Origin: Alkalihalobacillus bogoriensis ATCC BAA-922
GTDB taxonomy: Bacteria > Bacillota > Bacilli > Bacillales > Bacillaceae_F
DNA length: 64,000 bases
Assembly: GCF_000621445.1 (NCBI RefSeq)
Contig: NZ_KK211280.1
Coordinates: forward strand, 1-64,000
Direction: 5' to 3'
The position numbers were made by a program, and so were the translations under genes. This document shows positions 54,482 through 63,721 of this stretch, one piece after another; the first letter of the stretch is position 1; the number at the start of each line of letters is the position of its first letter. Under the pieces are notes generated by a model. That model ran no database searches and was not told where the DNA came from. It saw only the letters and a program-made list of their open reading frames with translations.

Positions 54482-56077
54482 ATGAACAATTATCATAAAG
54501 AAGTGCAAGCACGTCGTACTTTTGCGATTATCTCTCACCCAGACGCGGGAAAAACGACATTAACAGAAAAATTACTTTATTTTGGTGGAGCTATCCGTGA
54601 AGCCGGTACTGTAAAAGGACGAAAAAATTCAAAACATCCACTTAGCGATTGGATGGAAATCGAAAAGCAAAGAGGAATCTCTGTTACGAGCTCTGCCCTT
54701 GAATTTGAGTATAACGGATACAAAGTCAATATATTAGACACTCCTGGACACCAAGATTTTAGTGAAGATACGTACCGTACCTTAACAGCAGCAGATTCTG
54801 CAACAATGTTAATTGATGCGGCAAAAGGGGTAGAAGCCCAAACAAAAAAATTATTTAAAGTTTGTAAAATGCGCGGTATACCCATCTTTACTTTTATGAA
54901 TAAATTAGATCGGCAAGGAAGAGACCCGTTTGATTTAATGGAGGAGCTAGAAGAATTACTAGGCATTCGTTCTTATCCAATGAATTGGCCAATTGGAATG
55001 GGTCAATCTTTCGTAGGTGTCTATGATCGTCACAATAAAAGAGTGGAGCTTTTTAATCCCGATGACAGTGGTGCTATTGATGTTAAAGATGTGACAGGAC
55101 CAGATGACCCACTAATTGATGAGATTGTAGGTGACGAAAGCTTACTGGCCCAATTTCGAGAAGAAATGGAACTTCTTGATGTGGCTGGTGATCCTTATGA
55201 TGAGGAAGCTATCCGAAATGGTACACTTTCTCCTATCTTTTTTGGAAGTGCAATATCAAATTTCGGTGTTCAAACATTTTTAGAAAACTTCTTAGAAATG
55301 GCCCCCTATCCAACAAAGCGGGAAAGTAATAAAGGGGTTGTCTCCCCGCTAGAAACAGAGAAATTTTCAGGTTTTGTTTTTAAAATTCAAGCGAATATGA
55401 ACCCCGCTCACCGTGACCGCATTGCATTTTTGCGAATTACTTCTGGAAAATTTGAACGAGGGATGGCAGTAAACCATGTACGACTAGGTAAAACAATCAA
55501 GATTTCACAGCCTACGCAATTTTTAGCCCAAAATCGAAACATTGTTGAAGAAGCCTATGCTGGAGATATTATCGGCTTATTTGATCCTGGTACTTTCCGA
55601 ATAGGAGATACATTAGTTGAAGACGATCATTTTGAATTTAGTGAAATGCCTCATTTCTCACCAGAACATTTTGCTGCCGTCACAGTAAAAGAAGCGTTAA
55701 AACATAAATCGTTTGAAAAAGGGATAAAACAATTAACAGAAGAAGGTGCCATACAACTTTTTCAAACGTACAATAAAGTCATTGAACAACAAATTGTTGG
55801 AGTTGTAGGTGTGCTCCAATTTGAAGTGCTTGAATATCGCCTTAAACATGAATATAAAGTAGATATCATTCTTGAACGTATTCCTTTTTCCATTGCTCGA
55901 TGGGTACATGGTCCTGAAAAAGACATGGAAAAATTCAAGAAGATGCAAAGAAATCTAGTGACTGACCGAGATGGAAGAATTGTTGTCTTGTTTGAAAATG
56001 ATTTCCAATTACGGACCGCACAAGACAAATACCCAGAAATTTCATTTTACGAAAATTCATTTGCAAAATTAAATTAA
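54482..56077 (+). CDS. prfC: peptide chain release factor 3
   Basis: A 531-residue translational GTPase with SHPDAGKTTL (G1), RGISVTSS (G2), DTPGHQDFSED (G3) and NKLDRQGRDP (G4), and the RF3-specific C-terminal domain. It recycles RF1/RF2 from the ribosome after termination. AAAGGGG precedes the start. RF3 is patchily distributed and absent from B. subtilis as I know it, so the gene is a difference from the B. subtilis order. Confidence 0.94.
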   Translation: MNNYHKEVQARRTFAIISHPDAGKTTLTEKLLYFGGAIREAGTVKGRKNSKHPLSDWMEIEKQRGISVTSSALEFEYNGYKVNILDTPGHQDFSEDTYRTLTAADSATMLIDAAKGVEAQTKKLFKVCKMRGIPIFTFMNKLDRQGRDPFDLMEELEELLGIRSYPMNWPIGMGQSFVGVYDRHNKRVELFNPDDSGAIDVKDVTGPDDPLIDEIVGDESLLAQFREEMELLDVAGDPYDEEAIRNGTLSPIFFGSAISNFGVQTFLENFLEMAPYPTKRESNKGVVSPLETEKFSGFVFKIQANMNPAHRDRIAFLRITSGKFERGMAVNHVRLGKTIKISQPTQFLAQNRNIVEEAYAGDIIGLFDPGTFRIGDTLVEDDHFEFSEMPHFSPEHFAAVTVKEALKHKSFEKGIKQLTEEGAIQLFQTYNKVIEQQIVGVVGVLQFEVLEYRLKHEYKVDIILERIPFSIARWVHGPEKDMEKFKKMQRNLVTDRDGRIVVLFENDFQLRTAQDKYPEISFYENSFAKLN

Positions 56078-56093
56078 CGATTATTATTCGAAT

Positions 56094-56138
56094 AAAAAAC
56101 GCGAAAAGATGTTATCCTACCTCTTCGCGTTTTTTTTC
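56094..56138. terminator. bidirectional terminator between prfC and a small membrane protein gene
   Basis: The stem AAAAAACGCGAA / TTCGCGTTTTTT is symmetrical enough to serve both strands, and overlaps the end of the small gene. Confidence 0.85.
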
Positions 56139-56299
56139 TTCAATATATTGTAGACAAATTCAGAACCAATTCCTAATAGTATTGCTAGAACTACAGCTGT
56201 CCCTTCACTTATATTCAAGAATATCGCTAGTATGATATAGGCAATAAGCGTCACAATCACAAACAGGAATGTGCTAATGAGCACTTGTTTTTTCTCCAA
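56117..56299 (-). CDS. small two-helix membrane protein, 60 residues
   Basis: Two hydrophobic segments (about 7-28 and 33-50) and a KKKNAKR tail. GGGGGGATAAAG precedes the ATG. It is convergent with prfC. I do not recognise the family; size and position recall the small yjz genes of B. subtilis, but no direct match is claimed. Confidence 0.65.
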   Translation of the reverse strand: MEKKQVLISTFLFVIVTLIAYIILAIFLNISEGTAVVLAILLGIGSEFVYNILKKKNAKR

Positions 56300-56337
56300 C
56301 TTTATCCCCCCTCTGACTTGAAAGGGGACAATCCCCT

Positions 56338-57240
56338 CTATACGTTATTATATAATGCTTTCCACTGTTTGACATGCTCTTCTTGTCTTTTTAGTCCTGC
56401 TTCGATTGACGTTCTTTTTTTAAACTGAAGATCGTTTGCTGCTTTTTTGTTTGATATGAAGGTTTTTTGAGATGAATGTGGCATTTTATACGGTTCGTCT
56501 AATAGGATAGATTTAGCGCGATACCATTCGTCAACTTCTTCACTGCTTAGATTATATATTCCATTCACTTTTTTCGTTGTTCCTGCTAGATAAAAGGCTT
56601 GAGCAACGTCTGTTACATAAAGTAAATCAACCGTATTACGGTCCTCTTTCATTTGTAACGGTTCATTATTTTCTTTTTGTAGCAAAACTTGGTGAAAAGC
56701 CATATCTTCCCTCTGCCAAGGACCGTAAACGGTTGGCAATCTTAAGGTGATGATCTCCCTGTCATCCCTTTTTTCAATATAACGTTCTGCTGCTAATTTT
56801 GTCATTGCATACGCGGAACTTGGGGAAGTTGGTGTCTTTTCCGTTAACTCTCCAAATCGTTCTCCATACACATCGATCGAAGAAGCATAAATCATCCGTG
56901 ATGAAGAAGACTTATGTTCAACAAGTTGTTTTGTAGCCTCCACATTTTCTTTTAATAATTGATCAAATTTAGACCACCCGATATAGGAAGACGTAATGGC
57001 TGCTAAGTGATATACCACATCACACTGCTTAAGTATATCTTGTTTGATTACATCCTGAATACTTTCATTTCTATAATGAAACAATGCATTTCTACCGAAA
57101 CAGAACAGCTTTTCTTCAACTAGTGGAGAAGAGGGTGTACAAAAGTCAACAGCTATTACCTCAACCCCTTCATTAAGTAAAGTTTCACATAAATGGAAGC
57201 CAATAAAACCAAGTGCACCGGTGACCATTACTTTTTTCAT
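56338..57240 (-). CDS. NAD-dependent epimerase/dehydratase family protein
   Basis: A 300-residue extended short-chain dehydrogenase. The Rossmann motif is GALGFIG (about 8-14). The catalytic SxnYxxxK set is ASSIDVYGE, then SAYAMTKLAAE. LYVTDVAQAF and a YNLSSEE strand are typical of nucleotide-sugar epimerases. The substrate is not evident, and no polysaccharide cluster surrounds it. GGGGAGGAG precedes the start, and the hydrolase-like gene lies just upstream on the same strand. Confidence 0.86.
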   Translation of the reverse strand: MKKVMVTGALGFIGFHLCETLLNEGVEVIAVDFCTPSSPLVEEKLFCFGRNALFHYRNESIQDVIKQDILKQCDVVYHLAAITSSYIGWSKFDQLLKENVEATKQLVEHKSSSSRMIYASSIDVYGERFGELTEKTPTSPSSAYAMTKLAAERYIEKRDDREIITLRLPTVYGPWQREDMAFHQVLLQKENNEPLQMKEDRNTVDLLYVTDVAQAFYLAGTTKKVNGIYNLSSEEVDEWYRAKSILLDEPYKMPHSSQKTFISNKKAANDLQFKKRTSIEAGLKRQEEHVKQWKALYNNV

Positions 57241-57265
57241 TTATATTCTCCTCCCCTTCATTTGT

Positions 57266-57308
57266 AAAGAGGATGTCTCAAAGCTTTTTTCTTTGAAACA
57301 TCCTCTTT
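57266..57308 (-). terminator. hairpin between the hydrolase-like and epimerase genes
   Basis: The stem AAAGAGGATGT / ACATCCTCTTT is extended internally by TCAAAG / CTTTGA. The T tracts are short, so it may attenuate rather than fully terminate. Confidence 0.6.
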
Positions 57309-57310
57309 CG

Positions 57311-58063
57311 TTACAACGAGGATTTTTTCTCAAGTTTTTCATTTTTTTTCAAATGAGACAGTGTAGGATGTGCATAATAGGAAAATGGTTTTTTCGGTAA
57401 ATGTAACGATAACGATACTTCTAGTCCTCTTTGACGCTGATATTGTTCAAATCTGCGTCCATGGTCTTCCAATGAAAATGGCTCGTTTCCCATCTCAATC
57501 ACCATACGAATTGGTGGCGACTGCTCAAGTTGCCACAGATGATTCTTTTTTAACACTTTCGCCTCTACCTCACTCGTATCAACACCATAGGCTTCAGATA
57601 ATTCATATAATAACCGTTTATAAAAAAGCTTCGTTTTCCGCTCTTTTTTATAAAACCGATATAAATGAAGACAAGGATTAATTAGCACAGCCGAACGAAA
57701 TTGCTCTGGTGCTTGTTGTAGCAGCTTAACCGCGACTAATGCTCCCATACCTTCAGCTATAATATGAACTTTATCATTTAAAATTTCTTGTCTTTGTAAT
57801 ACGTGATGAAGCTGTAAAGCCAGTTGACACGCAGGTTCACTTCCCCAATGGTTACCGTATAAATTGGACGTAAACACGGTATACCCTGCCTGTGTTAATT
57901 CCTTTAAAAAAAACGTTCGTTCAGGGTTTTGCAACCAGGACGAATTGTTGCTTTGGACAAAATAATTTCGATCACCGAGCAGCAAAACCCCAAAACCATT
58001 GGGCTGTTCAGGAAGATGAACGACGTTCCATTGACCATCTATCGAAAAAAACCGTTCGTTCAT
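57311..58063 (-). CDS. alpha/beta-hydrolase-like protein, nucleophile apparently lost
   Basis: A 250-residue cytoplasmic protein with the strand-turn-helix layout of alpha/beta hydrolases (GVLLLGDRNYF, HIIAEGMGALVAVKLL, SAVLINPCL). At the nucleophile elbow, where GxSxG is expected, it reads AEGMGA, with glycine in place of serine, so ordinary esterase activity is doubtful. ATG at 58063 follows AAGGTG. A hydrolase-like gene occurs in the B. subtilis yja region, but I cannot confirm orthology. Confidence 0.72.
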   Translation of the reverse strand: MNERFFSIDGQWNVVHLPEQPNGFGVLLLGDRNYFVQSNNSSWLQNPERTFFLKELTQAGYTVFTSNLYGNHWGSEPACQLALQLHHVLQRQEILNDKVHIIAEGMGALVAVKLLQQAPEQFRSAVLINPCLHLYRFYKKERKTKLFYKRLLYELSEAYGVDTSEVEAKVLKKNHLWQLEQSPPIRMVIEMGNEPFSLEDHGRRFEQYQRQRGLEVSLSLHLPKKPFSYYAHPTLSHLKKNEKLEKKSSL

Positions 58064-58285
58064 AAGGCACACCTTCTCCTTGCATAGTAAATCGGGGGTT
58101 ATGTCCCTCCTTATACATTATGCAATCGCTAAAAAAACGCAATGAATGCTATGAAAAATGGGGATTCTTCTCATGGTTTTTATTACAAAAACATCCTTTA
58201 TTACATTGTTGTTTCTCTCTTTACTCTCCAGTTTATGAGTATGTAACGAAAACATGATATTGAATAACCGATGCGAACTGTTTTC

Positions 58286-58465
58286 GTGGTCAGAGCAGCC
58301 GTTATTTGTGAACAGATACAGGTTTCCGTTTTTTAGCTGTCATAGGAGCGCTAATTAACGCAAAAGCAACTACAATCATAGCAATTTATTATGATTAACT
58401 GCTCCTATGTCCACCAACGTTCCAAAACGCTAGCCATGTTAACAGATAACGGTTTTCATGGCCGC
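58286..58465. repeat. repeat B, copy 4 (complete inverted repeat)
   Basis: It has the same two-arm structure as copy 3, with small substitutions in matching places (GCTGTCATAGGAGC...GCTCCTATGTCC), so some changes appear compensated on both arms. Repeat A copy 5 follows 18 bases later. The 58064-58697 gap holds only these repeats and the yjzC terminator. Confidence 0.85.
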
Positions 58466-58482
58466 TTGATTACACGATAAAT

Positions 58483-58652
58483 AAGAAAAACGCGGAGCGT
58501 CTTTTCTTTCAAGCGAAGTGCGTAGCCCTGCCCGCTTTTGACAGTGAACCCCAAGTGCTCTTCTTGGGGTGAAACGCGCAGGTGCGGAGCCTTCGCTCTT
58601 CTTGAAATAGCTTTCAAAGCTTCACTGCTACACCAAAATTTTTCTTATCTTT
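58483..58652 (+). repeat. repeat A, copy 5
   Basis: A full copy, AAGAAAAACGCGGAGCGTC through the central CCCCAAG...CTTGGGG hairpin to CTTTCAAAGCTTCACTGC and the A+T-rich end. Confidence 0.9.
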
Positions 58653-58659
58653 CAATAAA

Positions 58660-58690
58660 AAAACATCAAAGGGAGACTCCCCCTTGATGC
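58660..58690 (-). terminator. terminator of yjzC
   Basis: On the minus strand, GCATCAAGGGGGAG pairs with CTCCCTTTGATG, followed by seven T residues. Confidence 0.75.
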
Positions 58691-58697
58691 TCCTTTT

Positions 58698-58874
58698 TTA
58701 TTTGTGTTTTAATTTCCATTTACGATTATGGTTACTCGTTTCAGGAAAAGTATCTCCGGCTTTTAATTTTACCGATTTAGGATTTTGCACTTCAGTTCCT
58801 GTTTCACCGATTTCAACATAAATCCCATTATTCGGAGCTTTCTGACCATGGTCAAACTGCCGATTTTGTCCCAT
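58698..58874 (-). CDS. yjzC: YjzC-family small protein
   Basis: A 58-residue hydrophilic protein matching Bacillus YjzC: MGQNRQFDHGQKAPNNG at the start, then YVEIGETG and a C-terminal FPETSNHNRKWKL. Its function is unknown. The start at 58874 follows GGAGGAG by seven bases. Confidence 0.85.
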   Translation of the reverse strand: MGQNRQFDHGQKAPNNGIYVEIGETGTEVQNPKSVKLKAGDTFPETSNHNRKWKLKHK

Positions 58875-58922
58875 ATTCAATCTCCTCCTTTTCTTTATTA
58901 CTATGTCCTAAAGGAAGCTGAT

Positions 58923-59645
58923 TCATGAGAAAAATACAAGAACCGCAACTAGAAAAAAGAGGCTATTGATGATCTCAATGATTCCAATCGTTATCGGCTT
59001 AAATTTTTGTTTAACAGGCATCAACCAATGTTTTATGAAACTGAAGGAAAATATGATGGCGATAGCAGGTAACCCTACAAGTAATGGACCGATAATCCAA
59101 AGCGAATGGTACACTCTAGCCAAGTGTAAAAAGGTTGAATTGCCTTTTTCTCGGATAAAAACTTTAACATGAAAAACACTTCCAACAAAAAAAACGATTG
59201 AAAGACCCGCTACAATAAAAGCTGTAAGTGGAACTTCTTGCACCGCAATATACGAACACATTAACAAAAGGATCGAAAAAGCGACTATTGCTACTACATC
59301 ATTTAAAAAAGCACGTTCTTGTTTTACTTTAGCAAACATGATATTTAAGGTAAATAACGGGAACACTATAATGAAAAAAACAAACAGAAACGGGAACTTT
59401 ATGACGACAGGAACTAAAAGTAGAATTCCAGTCACTGCATAAACCAAAAACGCAGGTTGTGCTTCTTTTCTTCTTTTTGGTTTTCGAACAAACACTAAAA
59501 ATGGGCTAGTGGCCATATACAAAAGCGTTATGCTTATAAAAAATAATAAATGATATCCATTTGGCTGATATAAAAAGGTACCTAGTAATAAAGGAACAAA
59601 CAACATTGCCCACGCTCCATGTTCTTTAGGAATAAACCAGTTCAT
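58923..59645 (-). CDS. ywiC: YwiC-like membrane protein
   Basis: A 240-residue protein with about eight hydrophobic segments and the family start FIPKEHGAWAMLFVPLLLG. In B. subtilis, ywiC lies in the narK-fnr-arfM-ywiC-narGHJI region and is linked to anaerobic life, but its role is unknown. GAGGGGGAG precedes the start. It is divergent from the arfM-like gene, with an Fnr-like box between, so oxygen control is likely. Confidence 0.84.
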   Translation of the reverse strand: MNWFIPKEHGAWAMLFVPLLLGTFLYQPNGYHLLFFISITLLYMATSPFLVFVRKPKRRKEAQPAFLVYAVTGILLLVPVVIKFPFLFVFFIIVFPLFTLNIMFAKVKQERAFLNDVVAIVAFSILLLMCSYIAVQEVPLTAFIVAGLSIVFFVGSVFHVKVFIREKGNSTFLHLARVYHSLWIIGPLLVGLPAIAIIFSFSFIKHWLMPVKQKFKPITIGIIEIINSLFFLVAVLVFFS

Positions 59646-59709
59646 TTTACTCCCCCTCTCTATCTTAATTATACATCTTTCATTTTATCGTTGATGTGAG
59701 TCTTGTCAC

Positions 59710-59725
59710 TGTGATATTCATCACT
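59710..59725. promoter_or_regulatory. Fnr-like box between ywiC and the arfM-like gene
   Basis: TGTGATATTCATCACT matches TGTGA-N6-TCACA at 9 of 10 defined bases. Its centre is placed so that a start about 41 bases away in either direction has a plausible -10: TATTGT (59747-59752) rightwards and TAAAAT (59682-59687, minus strand) leftwards. The fnr gene is at 60530-61240. Confidence 0.72.
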
Positions 59726-59774
59726 TCCATATGAAACTGTTTTTGTTATTGTTAATGTGAAAGGAGTGTTTCTC

Positions 59775-60302
59775 ATGTTACAAGTATGTTTAACTTATAA
59801 AAATGAGCAACATGTTACTGCCCTACTTGCGCCTTTACTTCAAGTTGGCACACGTTTTCATAAAAAGCTTGGGAAGATTACAATTCAGCTTGAACAAAAT
59901 CGCGAGAAAAATCAATTAATCGTTTATTTTCCTCCCAATGACTTTGATGCTCTTGAGCAAGTTCATCATTATATTCAAGAATTAATTCATACATGTGATG
60001 TCACTCAAATTAATGACGATAGCGCCCATGTTGGATTTTTAAAAAATGGAGATATCGCAACCATTACGCATCGTTTTCATGAATGGCAAACCTTTCTCTT
60101 AGAAGCGCAATACAGATCAATGGAAGGTCAAAAAATTGAAGTATTTAACGGGCCTTTAAAGTTAGGGGAAGGGATTTTACTCTCTTATGTACTAGAATCT
60201 ATTCAACCGTTTCTCGTTCAATCTGCAACTGTCATTACGACATTCGGTGAAGAAGTATTTTCAGGAACTGATTTAAAATTAAAAGCTACGAGCCAATGGT
60301 AA
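59775..60302 (+). CDS. ArfM-like protein (by position), anaerobic locus
   Basis: A 175-residue soluble protein of mixed alpha/beta appearance with no motif I recognise. It lies between ywiC and fnr, the place of arfM (ywiD) in B. subtilis, a modulator of anaerobic respiration and fermentation, and has an Fnr-like box upstream as expected for it. The name rests on position and size only. ATG at 59775 follows AAAGGAG by eight bases. A repeat A copy begins four bases after its stop. Confidence 0.66.
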   Translation: MLQVCLTYKNEQHVTALLAPLLQVGTRFHKKLGKITIQLEQNREKNQLIVYFPPNDFDALEQVHHYIQELIHTCDVTQINDDSAHVGFLKNGDIATITHRFHEWQTFLLEAQYRSMEGQKIEVFNGPLKLGEGILLSYVLESIQPFLVQSATVITTFGEEVFSGTDLKLKATSQW

Positions 60303-60305
60303 AAT

Positions 60306-60484
60306 AAGAAAAACGCGGGAGCGTCTTTTCGTTTCAAGCGAAGTGCGGAGCCCTGCCCGCTTTTAACAGTGAACCCCAAGTGCTTTTCTTGGGGTGAAAC
60401 GCGCAGGTGCGCAGCCTTCGCTCTTCTAGAATAATCAATCAATACTTCACTGCTAGACCAAAACTTTTATGCTTTCTTATCTAG
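60306..60484 (+). repeat. repeat A, copy 6
   Basis: A full copy with arms and central hairpin, between the convergent arfM-like and fnr genes. It starts four bases after a stop codon. Its 3' end differs slightly (ATAATCAATCAATACTTCACTGC instead of ATAAGCTTTC...). Confidence 0.9.
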
Positions 60485-60488
60485 AAAA

Positions 60489-60530
60489 TAAAGACCAAAA
60501 AGCTTAAAGCTCTTTGGTCTCTTTTTTTCT
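60489..60530. terminator. bidirectional terminator after fnr and repeat A copy 6
   Basis: The stem AGACCAAA / TTTGGTCT, extended by AGCTT / AAGCT, has T tracts on both strands. Confidence 0.82.
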
Positions 60531-61240
60531 TATATTGTACAAATCTCAATTGGACAATCACCGCAGTGTAAATAATCTTTCAAGAACTTTAAATCCATTA
60601 CGACGATAAAACCATTCTCCATCATCACGACGTTTTTCTTTTTTAGTTCATTTAACATTCGATTTACACTTTCCCTAGCGGTACCGATATAATTGGCTAA
60701 ATCTTGATTTGTTAACTGCACATTAATTAATATCCCTTTTTCATGCTCAATTCCATATGAATTACAAAAACGGATTAATGTAGAATAAAGCGCCCCTGAC
60801 TTTCCACATAATAACAAATCTTTAAATTTTGCTTGTGTTGATTGTGTATGTCTCGCAAACCATTTCATAAAAGCGACTGCAATTTCACCGTTGACATAAA
60901 ACAATTCTTCTAATCGATTTGTTTCAAACCTTACTAGCTCAGCATCTTCTTGAACGGTCGCCGTTACACTAATACTCATTTCATTAAATAAGCCAACTTC
61001 ACCAACTAATTCATCTTTTTGCTTAAGGTGGACTGATATTTCTTTCCCGTCTATCGTCATCTTGCTAAGACTAACCTTTCCAGAGCGAATAAGATAAACA
61101 AATTCTGGCTTATCACCTTCAGAAAATAACTTTGTTCCTTCCGTTACTACAGAAGATGTTCCAATCTCCAAAAGGATTTTTTGATTTTCGGGTGATAATT
61201 CAGTAAAGAACCGCTTAAACGGCAAAGCTTTATTTTCCAT
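60530..61240 (-). CDS. fnr: anaerobic regulator Fnr
   Basis: A 236-residue Crp/Fnr protein with an N-terminal cyclic-nucleotide-like sensor domain and a C-terminal helix-turn-helix (TNQDLANYIGTARESVNRML). Cysteines 226, 229 and 234 at the extreme C-terminus (CGDCPIEIC) match the iron-sulphur ligands of Bacillus-type Fnr, unlike the N-terminal ligands of E. coli FNR. It activates nitrate respiration and fermentation genes when oxygen is absent. The start at 61240 follows AAGAGGTG. Likely targets adjoin it, at the Fnr-like box. Confidence 0.92.
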   Translation of the reverse strand: MENKALPFKRFFTELSPENQKILLEIGTSSVVTEGTKLFSEGDKPEFVYLIRSGKVSLSKMTIDGKEISVHLKQKDELVGEVGLFNEMSISVTATVQEDAELVRFETNRLEELFYVNGEIAVAFMKWFARHTQSTQAKFKDLLLCGKSGALYSTLIRFCNSYGIEHEKGILINVQLTNQDLANYIGTARESVNRMLNELKKKNVVMMENGFIVVMDLKFLKDYLHCGDCPIEICTI

Positions 61241-61341
61241 TAGAACACCTCTTTTGTGCAAAGCAGTTTGCACGAATCTGAATTCACTATATCACCCTTT
61301 ATTATTTATTCATAGTGGAAATATATAAAAGTCAAAAAATG

Positions 61342-61896
61342 TTACGATCTATAATTCCAAAGCTCTTTCCTTGAGGTTGTCACTGCTTTTGCACCTGCAT
61401 CAATAGCACTGGTAATTTCTTGCTCTTCATAAATTAATCCCCCCGCAATAATATCAATTTTCGTATCCTCATTTACTTTTTTTATAAAGGTTGGTAACAC
61501 CCCAGGTAAAATCTCAATAAAATCTGGTTGGATTTTTTTAGCTAGCTTATAACTCGTTTCGAGTGCAATCGTATCGAGTAGAAATAACCGTTGAATGGCC
61601 AATATGTTATTTTTTTTAGCCGTTTGTAACACTTCTCCTCTTGTCGAAATGAGTCCGGCTGGCTTTAAACATTGACACAAAAATTCCGCTGAATATTTAT
61701 CGTTTTTTAGTCCTTGAATTAAGTCGGCATGCAATAGAAGCTTTTTCCCTTTACTTCTTGCATATTTCATAATCCCAGCTAATTGTGAAATATGAAGATC
61801 CAACATGACCATATATTCATACTCACTGTTTAACACCGTTTCAAAATCTTTCATTTGTTTAATGGCTGGAAGTACTTTTTGCCCGTTAAAGTCCAA
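61342..61896 (-). CDS. glpP: glycerol-3-phosphate-responsive antiterminator GlpP
   Basis: A 184-residue TIM-barrel-like RNA-binding regulator with QKVLPAIKQMKDF at the start, LLLHADLIQGLKNDKYS, FIEILPGVLP and IAGGLI. GlpP, with glycerol-3-phosphate bound, prevents termination in glp leader mRNAs. TTG at 61896, seven bases after AAGAAGGGGG, is preferred to the ATG at 61941, which has no ribosome binding site. It lies downstream of glpK, whereas in B. subtilis it precedes glpFK. Confidence 0.9.
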   Translation of the reverse strand: MDFNGQKVLPAIKQMKDFETVLNSEYEYMVMLDLHISQLAGIMKYARSKGKKLLLHADLIQGLKNDKYSAEFLCQCLKPAGLISTRGEVLQTAKKNNILAIQRLFLLDTIALETSYKLAKKIQPDFIEILPGVLPTFIKKVNEDTKIDIIAGGLIYEEQEITSAIDAGAKAVTTSRKELWNYRS

Positions 61897-62012
61897 AATT
61901 ACGCCCCCTTCTTTTACTACGGTCTGTCTCTCTTTTACCATTTTCTATACAAGCGTTAAGTTGACCTCTTTATTTTTTTTATTATACTGGGACGTTCCCT
62001 TCTTTTACAATG

Positions 62013-62065
62013 AAAAAAGACAACAACAAACTAACGAACATAAAATGTTCGCAGTTGTTGTTGTC
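62013..62065 (-). terminator. long terminator hairpin between glpK and glpP
   Basis: On the minus strand a near-perfect stem of about 20 bp (GACAACAACAACT...AGTTTGTTGTTGTC with inner CGAACAT/ATGTTCG) is followed by six T residues. It ends the glpFK transcript and forms part of any read-through leader of glpP. Confidence 0.85.
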
Positions 62066-62101
62066 CTCTCATCGACCTCGACGTTTCATTAACTTGTCAT
62101 C

Positions 62102-63643
<1,542 letters not shown>

Positions 63644-63721
63644 CTAATAAACTAGACTTTTTTTCATTTTCGAATTATAATAATTCTAAATAAGATTCTC
63701 ATTTTTTTGTAGTGTCTCTCT

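Noticed and set aside
60218-60442. Open frame inside repeat A (also 39563-39751), encoding a peptide with the core RRAKAAHLRVSPQEEH
   Set aside because: The frame exists only because the repeat A sequence is conserved. It has no ribosome binding site, overlaps real genes' ends, and is a typical phantom ORF of a repeat.
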